DNA of 64,000 bases from Seohaeicola_A nanhaiensis (GCF_042654245.1 NZ_JBHSGI010000002.1:1-64000), one strand, 5' to 3'. Shown: positions 16,313 through 26,341, counted from the first letter of the stretch. Notes: a model not told the origin generated them from the letters alone. Made by a program: numbers and translations.

Positions 16313-17506
16313 ATGAACATTCACACTAGAAAGAGTTTGACCGAGGCCGAGGTGAAGCCGGTCGCGCAGAGCCTGATCCCGGCCCTGCGCGCCAACGAGT
16401 TGCGCACCGAAGCCGAGCGAAAGGTGCCCGAGGAGAACCTGAAGCTTCTGGCCGAAAGCGGACTGCTTGGCATCTTCCGCGCCAAAAAATGGGGCGGTTC
16501 CGAGCTGTCCATGCGCGCTCATGTGGATGCGGTCGCCACGCTGGCCGAAGGCTGCCAGGCCACAGCCTGGGTTCTGGGGGTCTACCACGCGCACGACTAC
16601 ATCATCGCCCATATGGACCCGAAAGCGCAGGAGGAAATCTATGCCACGCCCGACCAGGCCGTTGCCGCCGTCATCGGTCCGCGCGGCAGGGCCCAGCGGC
16701 AACCCGACGGCAGCTATGTGCTGAACGGCTTCTGGCCCTTCGCATCGGGCAACGCCGGCTCGGGCTGGATGCTGCTGGGCGCGCAGGTGCTCGACGCTGA
16801 TGGCAACACCATCGACGAAGGCGACTTCGCCGTGCCGATCGAGGATATCGAGCGGCTCGACGACTGGCATGTCGCGGGCCTGCAGGGCACCGGCTCGAAC
16901 TCGGTGCGGGTCAAGGACGTGAACGTGCCCGCGCACCGCTTCATCTCGCTCCCGCCGCTGGTCGAGAACCAGACCAAGGCCTTTCTCGATCCCGACACGC
17001 CGCCCGTCCACCGCTGCCAGGCGACCCCTGCCCTCGGCATGTTCATCGCCACTTCGGCACTTGGCGCGGCGAAACACGCCATGGAAGAATTTCGGCGCAT
17101 CGTGCCCGGCAAGATGGTCATGTATACCTCGCACATCAGCCACGAATGGTCGGCCGTGCAGATCGCCCTGGGTGAAGCGGCGTCGATGATCCATGCCGCA
17201 GAACTGATGTTCTACAAGGCCGCCGATGACGTCGACCACTACGCCCGAGCCAACCAGAAGATGCCGCTGGAAATCCGCGCCCGCATCCGCATGGACATCT
17301 GCATGGTGCCTCGATTGTGCCGCGACGCCATTGTCAAGCTTTACACCATCGGCGGCGCCTCGGGCCTCTCTCTGAAAAGCCCGATCCAGCTCAACGCCCG
17401 CAATCTTCAGGCGGTAAACATGCACGGGTTGCTGCTCTACGAGGCTGGCGCCGAAATTTACGGCCGCGTTTTGCTGGGGGTCGACCCCGGAACGCCGCTG
17501 ATCTGA
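16313..17506 (+). CDS. Flavin-dependent aromatic monooxygenase, oxygenase component (acyl-CoA dehydrogenase fold)
   Basis: 397-residue group D flavin monooxygenase, relative of resorcinol hydroxylase GraA, HsaA and DszC. It uses reduced FMN or FAD from a separate reductase to hydroxylate a phenol. The ATG at 16313 follows a strong GGGGAGG. Acyl-CoA-dehydrogenase-type landmarks are AESGLLGIFRAKKWGGSEL, the flavin-proximal NGFWPFASGN, and LQGTGSNSVRVKDV. The next gene, overlapping by one base, is the flavin reductase, and then a hydroxyquinol-type dioxygenase. Context thus favours resorcinol or a related phenol as substrate; the specific substrate is inferred. Confidence 0.88.
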   Translation: MNIHTRKSLTEAEVKPVAQSLIPALRANELRTEAERKVPEENLKLLAESGLLGIFRAKKWGGSELSMRAHVDAVATLAEGCQATAWVLGVYHAHDYIIAHMDPKAQEEIYATPDQAVAAVIGPRGRAQRQPDGSYVLNGFWPFASGNAGSGWMLLGAQVLDADGNTIDEGDFAVPIEDIERLDDWHVAGLQGTGSNSVRVKDVNVPAHRFISLPPLVENQTKAFLDPDTPPVHRCQATPALGMFIATSALGAAKHAMEEFRRIVPGKMVMYTSHISHEWSAVQIALGEAASMIHAAELMFYKAADDVDHYARANQKMPLEIRARIRMDICMVPRLCRDAIVKLYTIGGASGLSLKSPIQLNARNLQAVNMHGLLLYEAGAEIYGRVLLGVDPGTPLI

Positions 17507-18048
17507 TGGCTGACGCCCGCCTCCCCCCGGTCTCGGCGCGGGATTACGTCGATGCGATCGCGCAGCACGTCTCCTCGGTCTGCGTGATCACCGCGACGCT
17601 GGACGGCCAGCGCTACGGACTGACCGCGACGGCCGTTTCATCGGTCTCGGCAGATCCGCCGCGGCTGTTGGTCTGCATCAATAAGTCCGGGACGAGCCAC
17701 GACAAGATCCTCGCGGCCGGGCATTTCTGCGTCAACGTTCTGGCCGAGCACCAGGACGTGGTGGCGATGATCTTCGCCGGTATGGGCGGCACGCGCGAAA
17801 ACCGCTTCGATACCGGCGACTGGACCACGCTCAAGACCGGCGCGCCCGTGCTTGCCGGCGCCGCGGCGGTCTTCGATTGCACCCTGGGCGAGACATCCGA
17901 TCAGTCGACGCATACCGTCCTCTTCGGAGATGTTGTTGCGACAAGCCACATCAGGGGGCAGGATACGCTCTTGTATGGAGTCCGCCGCTTCCGCCAGATG
18001 CGCAAGGTCTTCGCGGGGCTGGGCGACGGCGCCGACGACTATCTCTAA
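17506..18048 (+). CDS. Flavin reductase component of the monooxygenase
   Basis: 180-residue flavin reductase domain protein (HpaC/HsaB/GraD type) that reduces free flavin with NAD(P)H for the oxygenase. The family core GLTATAVSSVSADPPRLLVC is visible at about 36-55, followed by CINKSGTSHDKI and a C-terminal FGDVV. The ATG overlaps the previous stop by one base (TGATG), which implies translational coupling and balanced production of the two components. Confidence 0.93.
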   Translation: MADARLPPVSARDYVDAIAQHVSSVCVITATLDGQRYGLTATAVSSVSADPPRLLVCINKSGTSHDKILAAGHFCVNVLAEHQDVVAMIFAGMGGTRENRFDTGDWTTLKTGAPVLAGAAAVFDCTLGETSDQSTHTVLFGDVVATSHIRGQDTLLYGVRRFRQMRKVFAGLGDGADDYL

Positions 18049-18061
18049 GGGGGGAGGCATC

Positions 18062-18898
18062 ATGACACAGTATTTCACCGAGGCGAACTCGGTCGAGGCC
18101 TTTTGCACGCGGATGACCGATGGCGTCGATCCGCGCTTTCGCCAGATCATGGAGTCGCTGGTCACGCACCTCCACGCCTTCGTCAAGGATGTGGCACTGA
18201 CCCGCGAGGAGTGGGAAACCGCCATCGGTTTCCTGACCGCGACTGGGCAAAAATGCTCGGGCGACCGGCAGGAATACATCCTGCTCTCCGATGTGCTCGG
18301 CGTGTCGATGCTGGTCGACGCCGTCAACAGCCGCCGCCCCGCCAACGCCACCGAGAACACGGTGCAAGGCCCCTTCCACGTTGCCGGCGCACCGGAATTG
18401 CCGATGGGCAGCAACATCAGCCTCGATGGCAAGGGCGAAAGCTGCCACTTCGTCGGACGCGTTCTCGACTGCGACGGTAACCCGGTCGCCGGCGCCAAAA
18501 TCGACGTCTGGTCGGACAACGCCGAAGGCTTCTACGACGTCCAGCAGCTCGACGTGCAGCCGCGCTGGAATAATCGCGGCATCTTCACCACCGGTGCGGA
18601 CGGCGCCTATGACTTCATCGGGATCAAGCCCGTTTCCTACCCGGTCCCGGTTGACGGACCTGTGGGTGACGTTCTGCGCGGCATGGGCCGCCATCCGTTC
18701 CGCCCCGCCCATACCCACGTCATGGTCAGCGCACCCGGTTTTCAGAAGCTGGTCACGCATATCTTCGTCGGCGACGATCCCTATATCGACTCCGACACCG
18801 TCTTTGGGGTGAAGGCCTCGCTGATCGCCCCCTTTGAGCCGTCGAACGGGCCGACTCAATGGCGCTGCCCCTTCGACTTTGTCCTCGCCCCGGCTTGA
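18062..18898 (+). CDS. Intradiol ring-cleavage dioxygenase, hydroxyquinol 1,2-dioxygenase type
   Basis: 278-residue non-heme Fe(III) dioxygenase expected to cleave hydroxyquinol (1,2,4-trihydroxybenzene) to maleylacetate. The four iron ligands are visible as Tyr158 (EGFYDVQ), Tyr193 (PVSYPVP), His217 and His219 (RPAHTHVM). The N-terminal catechol-dioxygenase helical domain (about 10-100) and the ATENTVQGPFH junction are present. The RBS is GGGGGAGG just upstream. It follows the two-component monooxygenase, matching the order of resorcinol-degradation operons. No maleylacetate reductase gene is in the window. Confidence 0.92.
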   Translation: MTQYFTEANSVEAFCTRMTDGVDPRFRQIMESLVTHLHAFVKDVALTREEWETAIGFLTATGQKCSGDRQEYILLSDVLGVSMLVDAVNSRRPANATENTVQGPFHVAGAPELPMGSNISLDGKGESCHFVGRVLDCDGNPVAGAKIDVWSDNAEGFYDVQQLDVQPRWNNRGIFTTGADGAYDFIGIKPVSYPVPVDGPVGDVLRGMGRHPFRPAHTHVMVSAPGFQKLVTHIFVGDDPYIDSDTVFGVKASLIAPFEPSNGPTQWRCPFDFVLAPA

Positions 18899-18921
18899 CA
18901 GGGCGCACCCTGCGCAACTAA

Positions 18922-18953
18922 CAGGCGGCCAGGTATCGGGCACCTGCCGCCTG
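18922..18953 (+). terminator. Hairpin after the ring-cleavage operon
   Basis: CAGGCGG (18922-18928) pairs with CCGCCTG (18947-18953), extended by AGGT/ACCT with a single-base bulge. There is no clear U tract, so it may be a weak terminator or an mRNA-stabilising stem. The rest of the gap to 19070 shows nothing else. Confidence 0.5.
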
Positions 18954-19070
18954 CGGACGCAAGTCACGGTGAAGCCCGGCTTTGGACAGGACACTCACCC
19001 TCGGAGCATTTCGACGGTGGGCAATGCGGGCGCCCATCGGTTGCGAAATGCCTCAGACGAGGAGTGAACG

Positions 19071-20450
19071 ATGTCGTCCGATATCGCGCCCGAAAACCGT
19101 TTCCTGACCGCACCGATCGGTCGGCTCTTCCTGGCCAACGCGCTGCCGATGACTCTGGTCATGGTCATGAGCGGCCTTCTGAACGTGGTGGATTCGATCT
19201 TTCTGGGTCACTTCGTCGGCCCGGACGCCCTGGCTGCGGTCGGTATCGCATTCCCCCTGGTGATGCTGACCATCGCGCTTTCGGCTCTGGTCAGCGGCGG
19301 GATGTCCAGTCTTCTTGCCCGGCACCGCGGCGCGGCAGATGCCGCTAAGGCGGCGAGCGTTTTTGCCGGCGCCCAAGGACTGGCCCTGGTCATGGCGCTG
19401 GGTCTGATCGTTGTCTTTTTCCTGATCGGCCCGGCAACCGTCAGCGGGCTGGCTGCCGGCGACGAACCTGTCGCCCGGATGACCTGGTCTTATCTGGCCA
19501 TCACCGTCGGTGCGGCACCCGTTCAGTTTCTGCTTGGGCTGCACAGCGACGTCTGTCGCATCGAAGGCCGCGCCGGATTGATGGCATTTTTGTCGATTTG
19601 CGTCACTCTGGCCAACCTCGCATTGAATTATATCCTGATCGTCCGGCTCGGGCTTGGCGTCGCCGGATCGGCCTGGGGCACCGTGCTGGTCCAGGCGGCC
19701 GGACTGGCGCTGCTGGTCAGACTGCGAATGACCGGCGACGGGTTCCTGCCGCTCCACGCGCTGTTGAATAACTGCTGGTGCGGCAGCTGGCGGGCGATCC
19801 TGCTCCTCGGGACGCCGCTGAGCCTCGGTTTCGTCGGCATCGCGCTGGTCGCGGCAACGGTGATCGCGGTGCTGCGCTGGACAGGAGACGAAGACTTTGC
19901 CCAGACCGTCGCGGCCTACGCCATTGTGACCCGTCTGCTAGGCTTTGCTTTCCTGCCGCTGATGGCCGTCGCTCTCGCCACTCAGGCCATTGTCGGCAAC
20001 AATACAGGCGCCGGGCGGCACGACCGGTCCGACCGCACCCTTCGGCTGGCGCTCGCAACGTCACTTGTCTACTGCACCGGAATCGAGGCGCTGTTGCTCG
20101 GCGCTGGTGAGGTGGTTGCCCGCGGATTCACCGACAATCGGGGCATCGTTCTTGCCGTTCATGCTATTCTGAAACCGATGGTGGCGCTTTACCTCTTCAC
20201 TGGTCCGGTTCTGGTGCTGGCCCTTTATTTTCAGGCGGTGGGTCTTGCCGCGCAGGCGGCGGCGCTGACACTGATCAAACCCTTCCTGATGGGTCCCGCA
20301 CTAATCGTCGCCCTCGGCGCTTTTGGCGGCCCAGGAGTGATCTGGTTCGCCTTTCCGCTGGCCGACACGTTGACCGCTGGCCTCGCCGGGTCAATCCTCC
20401 TGAGAAGGCGCCGCGCGATCGGGACGCTAGCGCCGGAGCCGGCACCATGA
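19071..20450 (+). CDS. MATE-family multidrug/metabolite exporter
   Basis: 459-residue inner-membrane protein with about 12 hydrophobic segments in two related halves. The first half starts LFLANALPMTLVMVMSGLLNVVDSIFLG, typical of MATE transporters that export drugs or metabolites with Na+ or H+ antiport. The ATG at 19071 has GAGGAG upstream. The next gene overlaps by 4 nt (ATGA), so the exporter and a small glyoxalase-related protein are translated from one message. Confidence 0.92.
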   Translation: MSSDIAPENRFLTAPIGRLFLANALPMTLVMVMSGLLNVVDSIFLGHFVGPDALAAVGIAFPLVMLTIALSALVSGGMSSLLARHRGAADAAKAASVFAGAQGLALVMALGLIVVFFLIGPATVSGLAAGDEPVARMTWSYLAITVGAAPVQFLLGLHSDVCRIEGRAGLMAFLSICVTLANLALNYILIVRLGLGVAGSAWGTVLVQAAGLALLVRLRMTGDGFLPLHALLNNCWCGSWRAILLLGTPLSLGFVGIALVAATVIAVLRWTGDEDFAQTVAAYAIVTRLLGFAFLPLMAVALATQAIVGNNTGAGRHDRSDRTLRLALATSLVYCTGIEALLLGAGEVVARGFTDNRGIVLAVHAILKPMVALYLFTGPVLVLALYFQAVGLAAQAAALTLIKPFLMGPALIVALGAFGGPGVIWFAFPLADTLTAGLAGSILLRRRRAIGTLAPEPAP

Positions 20451-20881
20451 GGACGCCGGCGGAGGCCAAGGCCCAAGCCCGCACGCTCCGCCGGGCGCTG
20501 GCTGCCTCCGGGCACACCGTAAGCCATGCCGAAGCGCTCGAACTGGTTGCCCACCAGAATGGCGCACGCGACTGGAACACCCTGAACGCTCGACTGATGA
20601 AGGAAGCAACCGGTCACGTTCCGCTCCATCTGAACGGCGCGGTGCGCGGGCGCTACCTTGGTCAGCCCTTTACCGGACGGATCGTGTCGCTGTCGCAGAA
20701 GGGCGACGGCTATGCGATTGCGATTCAGCTCGACCAGCCGGTCGATACGGTGCAATTCGCCAGCTTCTCGAACCTGCGCAGGCGGATCAACGGCAGCATA
20801 GGACGGAACGGACGCTCTGCCGCACGGACATCGGACGGTTTTCCCCAGCTCATCGTCGAACGCGACGGTGGCCGGACTTAA
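20447..20881 (+). CDS. Glyoxalase-related small protein (Glyoxalase_8-like domain)
   Basis: 144 residues. The N-terminal 50 residues (AKAQARTLRRALAASGHTVS, then HAEALELVAHQNGARDWNTL) match the small domain annotated as glyoxalase-related (PF20066-like) in alphaproteobacteria, whose biochemical role is not established. The C-terminal half (GRYLGQPFTGRIVSLSQKGDG onward) looks like a small beta-barrel. It overlaps the MATE gene at its start and the convergent GntR gene by 3 nt at its end. Confidence 0.75.
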   Translation: MRTPAEAKAQARTLRRALAASGHTVSHAEALELVAHQNGARDWNTLNARLMKEATGHVPLHLNGAVRGRYLGQPFTGRIVSLSQKGDGYAIAIQLDQPVDTVQFASFSNLRRRINGSIGRNGRSAARTSDGFPQLIVERDGGRT

Positions 20882-21564
20882 ATAGCATCCGTGAAGGGGA
20901 TCGCGCTCTCAAGAATGATGCGCGTCGTGCGCGAGAGATGCTCGCGCATGGCCGCACTGGCCGCCTCTGCGTCGCGCGCCAGGGCTGCATCGGCAATCGC
21001 ATCATGTTCGGCGGCTATATCGCGGCCCACCCGGTCCAGCGGACCGGACAGCCGACGATAGCGCTCTGACTGCACGTAAAGCTGCTGGCGGATTTTCAGC
21101 CACCACAGGTTGCCGCAGGCATTGGTCAGCTGGTCGTGAAAGGCCGCATGGACCAGATGCCACTGGCGTGCCACCTCTGTGCCGGCGGGTTCGTATTTCG
21201 CGCCAAGCGCACGCAGCTTGTGCTGAACCGACAGCAGATCGGCTTCCCAGTCGAGCGTACCATTCGCGATGGTCTCGGTCAGACAGCGGCACTCCACATC
21301 AATCCGCACCTCGGTCAGGTCGATCAGATCCCGTCGCGAGATCGGGGCGACCACAAACCCCTTCTGCGGTTCGGCAATCACCAGCCCCTCGGCGGTCAGC
21401 CGCGACAATGCCTCGCGCACAGCCCCGATACTCGCATCCAGCGTCTTGCCAAGGCTGTCGATCCGCAGTTTCTGCCCCGGCCGGTATTCCGACCGGATGA
21501 TCGCATCGCGCAGAATCGCACAGGTGCGCTCGGTGCGACTTTTGTGGATGGCCTCTTCGGTCAT
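20878..21564 (-). CDS. GntR-family regulator, FCD subfamily
   Basis: 228 residues from the ATG at 21564. The N-terminal winged helix is at about 8-75 (LRDAIIRSEYRPGQKLRIDSL, then SIGAVREALSRLTAEGLV). The C-terminal FCD helical domain shows metal/ligand-binding residues of the type EVRIDVE, HAAFHDQL and AEHDAIADA. FCD regulators bind organic acids. Its start overlaps the end of the LivM-type gene by 4 nt, so it is the last gene of the transporter operon, and it probably regulates the divergent promoter at 24861-25017. Confidence 0.93.
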   Translation of the reverse strand: MTEEAIHKSRTERTCAILRDAIIRSEYRPGQKLRIDSLGKTLDASIGAVREALSRLTAEGLVIAEPQKGFVVAPISRRDLIDLTEVRIDVECRCLTETIANGTLDWEADLLSVQHKLRALGAKYEPAGTEVARQWHLVHAAFHDQLTNACGNLWWLKIRQQLYVQSERYRRLSGPLDRVGRDIAAEHDAIADAALARDAEAASAAMREHLSRTTRIILESAIPFTDAI

Positions 21565-22538
21565 GGCTCTTCCCGCAGCCGCCGCGTCGGCAGTAGGGAC
21601 CACCCCAGGCGCCGCTCCACCAGCCCCCAGACGCCCCCGCGCGAGAAGATCATGACCAGAATGCCGATGAGGCCGAGGACGATCAGGTACACAGTGCCGT
21701 AGTCGATGAGCATCTCGCGCAAGAGGAAATAAACAAGGGTTCCGACGATGGCGCCCTCAATACGCCCGATTCCGCCGATCACAACGATAAAGATGACAAT
21801 AGCCGTCCAGTCGTTGAGCGAGAAGCCGGCATCCGGCGAAATGCGCAGCTTTTGCAGGAAGATGACGGATCCGACGGCGCCCGTCGCCGCGGCGACGCCG
21901 ATATAGGTCCAGAACCGCGTCCACCAGATGTCCACGCCCACAGAACCCGCCGCCGTTGCATTGTCGCGCAGCGCCATCAGAGCCAGCCCGGCCTTGGACC
22001 GGATCAGCGCATAGGTTCCGCCCAGCACACCCAGCGCGATGGCCAGCATCACCCAGTAGATCAGCCATTCCCGCATCGTCTTCGACGACGCGATCCCCTT
22101 CACCGCCGCCGCCGGCAGCGACATCCCAGCCCCGGCGCCCAGCGAGGGGATGGCGGCGAAAACCAGCGCCACCGTCTCGGCCGCCACCCAGGTGCCGACG
22201 GCGAAATAGGCGCCTTCCAGCCGGAACAGCAGCGGCGCAAAGATCATTCCGGCCAGGCAGGCCGCCACCGCCGCCAAAGGGATGGCGGCCAGCGGCGGCA
22301 TCCCGAACCAGATCGTGCAGATGAAAAGCGTATAGCCGCCAAGGCCAAGGAACGCCTGCTGCCCGACCGAGACCAGCCCGGCATAGCCCGCCAGCAGGTT
22401 CCACAGCACGGCCAGCGCCATGTAACTCAGGATCTCGCCGACCAGCCGCAGGTTCGCCGCTCCGGTCCAGAACGGCAGCGAGGCGAGGATGGCTGCGACC
22501 AAGATCAGGCCGATGGAGGCGCGGGTTGCTGCACTCAT
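21561..22538 (-). CDS. Branched-chain-type ABC importer permease (LivM family)
   Basis: 325-residue inner-membrane permease with about ten hydrophobic segments and the family-typical LAGYAGLVSVGQQAFLGLGGY near 50-70 and GGIGRIEGAIVGT near the C-terminus. It is 4 nt downstream of the LivH-type gene and overlaps the GntR gene. Transporters of this class move amino acids, urea, amides or aromatic acids. Confidence 0.93.
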   Translation of the reverse strand: MSAATRASIGLILVAAILASLPFWTGAANLRLVGEILSYMALAVLWNLLAGYAGLVSVGQQAFLGLGGYTLFICTIWFGMPPLAAIPLAAVAACLAGMIFAPLLFRLEGAYFAVGTWVAAETVALVFAAIPSLGAGAGMSLPAAAVKGIASSKTMREWLIYWVMLAIALGVLGGTYALIRSKAGLALMALRDNATAAGSVGVDIWWTRFWTYIGVAAATGAVGSVIFLQKLRISPDAGFSLNDWTAIVIFIVVIGGIGRIEGAIVGTLVYFLLREMLIDYGTVYLIVLGLIGILVMIFSRGGVWGLVERRLGWSLLPTRRLREEP

Positions 22539-22542
22539 CGGC

Positions 22543-23403
22543 TCAATCCATCCGAGGAAACAGGCCGCGCGGACGCAGCGCGAGGATCAGGAAGAAAGCC
22601 AGATGCCCGGCGAGGATCTGGAAGCTCGGCGATACCTGCGCGCCCAGCGTCTGCGCCACGCCAAGCACGATGCCGCCCGCCAGCGTGCCCCAGAGGTTGC
22701 CGAGGCCGCCGATGATCACCGCCTCGAACCCGTAGAGCAGCCGCGCCGGCCCCGAGAAAGGATCGAAATTCGACCGCGCCGCCAGCAGCACCGCCGCTAT
22801 AGCGATCACCGCGAAACTCAGCGCCATGGCCAGTGCGAAGATATGGCGGGTATCGACCCCAATGGTCTCGGCCGTCTCGGGGTCGTCCGACGTCGCGCGG
22901 AAGGCGCGGCCGGCGCGCGAGCGGAAGAAGACGACCTCCAGCCCCGCGATCAGCGCAACCGCAAGGCCGAAGGTGATCAGCGGCAGAACCCCCAGCGAAA
23001 TCCCGGCCACCGGCAGGCTCGCCGTCTCGATTGGCCCGGCCGAAAGCCGTTGGGCATCGGTCGAGAACAGCGCCAGCAAACCGTTCTGGATGATGACCGC
23101 ACAGCCGAACGTGACCAGCAGCGGGGGCAGGACGTCCGGGCCCATTGTACGCTCCAGAATGAAGCGCTGCAGCGCATAACCGATCGCCGCCATTACGGGA
23201 ATGACCAGGATCAGCGACAGGAACGGGTGCAACCCGGTCAGCGAGACCACCATCAGCGCGACATAGGCGCCCAGCACGATGAAATCGCCATGCGCGATGT
23301 TCACCAGCCGCATCACCCCGAATACCAGGCTGAGACCAGCGGCAAACAGGGCGTAAAGACCGCCCAAGAGGATCCCCTGAACCACGGCATCGACCAGATA
23401 CAT
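22543..23403 (-). CDS. Branched-chain-type ABC importer permease (LivH family)
   Basis: 286-residue inner-membrane permease. It has the LivH signature LSLVFGVMRLVNIAHGDFIVLGAY-like block at about 24-48 and GGLGNLWGTLAGGIVLG near the C-terminus. Closely spaced between the ATPase (5 nt) and LivM-type (4 nt) genes. Confidence 0.93.
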   Translation of the reverse strand: MYLVDAVVQGILLGGLYALFAAGLSLVFGVMRLVNIAHGDFIVLGAYVALMVVSLTGLHPFLSLILVIPVMAAIGYALQRFILERTMGPDVLPPLLVTFGCAVIIQNGLLALFSTDAQRLSAGPIETASLPVAGISLGVLPLITFGLAVALIAGLEVVFFRSRAGRAFRATSDDPETAETIGVDTRHIFALAMALSFAVIAIAAVLLAARSNFDPFSGPARLLYGFEAVIIGGLGNLWGTLAGGIVLGVAQTLGAQVSPSFQILAGHLAFFLILALRPRGLFPRMD

Positions 23404-23407
23404 CCGC

Positions 23408-24104
<697 letters not shown>

Positions 24105-24112
<8 letters not shown>

Positions 24113-24860
24113 GGCGCGCCTCCCGTTCGTCGGCGTCCGGGCCGAGATAGACCGCGGCCACCTGCGGGTCACGCATGATCGCGTCCGGCGCGCCTTTGGC
24201 GATCACCTTGCCGAAGTCGAGCACCAGAACCTCGTCCACGATTGCGAGAAGGGCATGAAGAACATGCTCGATCCAGACGATAGTGGTTCCCGTCGTGCGC
24301 AGTTCGCGGATCAGCGCGACCAGCGCGTGGCACTCCGCCTCGGTCAGCCCCCCGGCGATCTCGTCCAGTAACAGCAGGCGGGGGCCGGTGGCGAGCGCCC
24401 GTGCAAGTTCCAGCCGCTTGCGGTCGAGCAGCGTCAGCGTGCCGGCCAGCCGATTGGCCCGAGGGTCAAGCCCAGTTTGGTCCAGCGCCGCTCTGGCATG
24501 GCGCCGCGCCGCGTGTTCCGACAGGCCCCGCCCATAGGCGGCGGCGATCAACACATTCTCGTAGGCGGTCAGGCCAGCAAAGGGCTGGGGCACCTGAAAG
24601 GTCCGCGCGAGGCCCAACAGACAGCGGCGGCGGGCGTCCATGGCGCCGATGTCGGTACCCAGCGCGGTGATCGTCCCACCATTGGCGCGCAGGGTGCCGC
24701 AGATCAGGTTGAACAGGGTCGTCTTGCCAGCACCATTTGGGCCGATGATTCCCAGCGCCGCCCCCGAGGCGACCTGGAAGGTCACATCCTGCGTCACCGC
24801 AAGCGCGCCAAAGGACTTCGAAAGGCCGGAAACCGACAGCGCAGTCGCGCTCTGATCCAT
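24105..24860 (-). CDS. Branched-chain-type ABC importer ATPase (LivG family)
   Basis: 251-residue ATPase. Walker A is GPNGAGKTT at 40-48; LARTFQVPQPFAGLTAYENV is the LivG-type region. The signature is degenerate (TLTLLDRKRLELARAL instead of LSGGQ), which is common in LivG relatives. It is the first gene of the four-gene transporter operon, divergent from the binding-protein gene. Confidence 0.92.
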
Positions 24861-25017
24861 TCTGCCCCTCCCCTATTGACGCCAGGATGGATCAAAAATG
24901 CACCACAAACAAGATAATATATTTTCATTGTCAGACCCTGGGAGCCTATGTCACTCTCTCGTCATGCGCGCGGGGGATGGAGGACCGTTCCCCCGCACCA
25001 TCAAGGGAGGGAAACCA
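24861..25017. promoter_or_regulatory. Divergent promoter region of the branched-chain-type transporter
   Basis: 157 nt between the LivG-type ATPase and the binding protein. AT-rich ATAATATATTTTCATTGTC at about 24913-24931 is the only low-GC patch and probably holds the -10 regions of both promoters. A GntR-type half site such as ATTGTCAGAC is present but no clean palindrome could be defined. Confidence 0.45.
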
Positions 25018-26304
25018 TTGTCACGCTATTCCAAATCGCTCTGGACGCGGCGGCGGGTGCTGGGCACCGGCGCTGCCGCGCTCGCGGCCCCAGCCATCGC
25101 GCCGCGCCGCGCCTGGGCGGCTGCTGACGAAATCCGCATCGGCTGGGTGAGCCCCACCACCGGCCCTATCGCCGGGTTCGGCTCGGCCGACGACTACGTC
25201 CTCGGCCAGCTGGCTCCAGTACTGAAAGAAGGCATCGACGTGGGTGGTAAGCATTACGCCATCAAGCTTATCCCGAAGGACAACCAGTCAAACCCGAACC
25301 GCTCGGCCGAGGTCGCCTCGCAGCTGATCCTGGATGACGAGGTGCATCTGATGCTCTCCTCCTCATCCGCTGACACCGTGCTGCCCGTCACCGATCAGTG
25401 CGAGCTGAACGAGGTGCCCAGCATTTCGGGCGACACACCGTGGGACGCCTTCTTCTTCGGGCGCGGCGGAGATCCGGCGACGGGGTTCGACTGGACCTAT
25501 CACTTCTTCTGGGGCGGCAAGCAGGTGGTGGACAGCTACGTCTCGCTCTGGGATCAGCTCGACACCAACCGCAAGGTCGGCCTGATGATGTCCAACGACA
25601 GCGACGGAGTCGCCATGTCGAACCCCGACGTGGGCTTTGCCGCGCAGCTCAAGGGCCACGGTCTGGAAGTTATCGACCTCGGCCTGTTTGAGCCGCTGTC
25701 GGACGACTATTCCGCCCAGATCGGCAAGCTCAAGGACGCGGGCGTCGACATCATCACCGGCATCTTCCTGCCGCCCGACTGGACAACCTTCTGGGTGCAG
25801 GCCGCGCAACTTGGCTTCCGCCCCAAGGCCGCGACCATCGCGAAGGCGCTCTTGTTCCCCAGCTCCGTCGAGGCACTCGGCGCCCCCGCCAAGGGCCTGT
25901 CGACCGAGATCTGGTGGTCGCCGGGCCACCCCTTCGCCTCGACCATCAACGGGCTGACCTCGGCGGAGTTCGCGGGCAAGTTCACAGAGGAGACCGGCCG
26001 CCAGTGGGTCCAGCCGATGGGCTTCAAGCACGCGCTGATCGAAGTGGCGCTGGATGTGCTGAAACGCTCCACCGACCCCACCGATCCCGGGGCGCTGATC
26101 GAGGCGATCAAGGCCACCGACATCCGCACCATCGTCGGGCCGATCAACTTTCAGACCGGCCCCGTGCCCAACGTCTCGACCACTCCTGTGGTGGGCGGCC
26201 AGTGGGAGCCGGGGACAAAGTTCCCGTTCGATCTGGTGATCAACGAAAACCAGTATGCACCCGACATTCCGGTTGGCCGACCCTTCGAGGCGCTGAGCTA
26301 CTAA
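25018..26304 (+). CDS. Branched-chain-type ABC solute-binding protein with Tat-like signal
   Basis: 428 residues from a TTG at 25018, chosen because AGGGAGGGA sits 6-12 nt upstream and a signal sequence follows directly. The in-frame ATG at 24898 lacks a ribosome-binding site. Residues about 10-30 (TRRRVLGTGAAALAAPAIAP) form a twin-arginine-like signal ending AWA. The mature part (IRIGWVSPTTGPIAGFG) is a type I periplasmic-binding fold as in LivK/amide-binding proteins. It is divergent from its membrane components and convergent with gltX. Confidence 0.9.
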   Translation: MSRYSKSLWTRRRVLGTGAAALAAPAIAPRRAWAAADEIRIGWVSPTTGPIAGFGSADDYVLGQLAPVLKEGIDVGGKHYAIKLIPKDNQSNPNRSAEVASQLILDDEVHLMLSSSSADTVLPVTDQCELNEVPSISGDTPWDAFFFGRGGDPATGFDWTYHFFWGGKQVVDSYVSLWDQLDTNRKVGLMMSNDSDGVAMSNPDVGFAAQLKGHGLEVIDLGLFEPLSDDYSAQIGKLKDAGVDIITGIFLPPDWTTFWVQAAQLGFRPKAATIAKALLFPSSVEALGAPAKGLSTEIWWSPGHPFASTINGLTSAEFAGKFTEETGRQWVQPMGFKHALIEVALDVLKRSTDPTDPGALIEAIKATDIRTIVGPINFQTGPVPNVSTTPVVGGQWEPGTKFPFDLVINENQYAPDIPVGRPFEALSY

Positions 26305-26311
26305 TCCCGTG

Positions 26312-26337
26312 CCGCCGTCCGCCCTGGCGGGCGGCGG
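26312..26337. terminator. Bidirectional hairpin between binding-protein gene and gltX
   Basis: CCGCCGTCCGCC (26312-26323) and GGCGGGCGGCGG (26326-26337) form a 12-bp stem with one G-U and almost no loop, centred between two convergent stop codons. No T run flanks it, so it may work as a stem block rather than a classic terminator. Confidence 0.5.
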
Positions 26338-26341
26338 TCAA

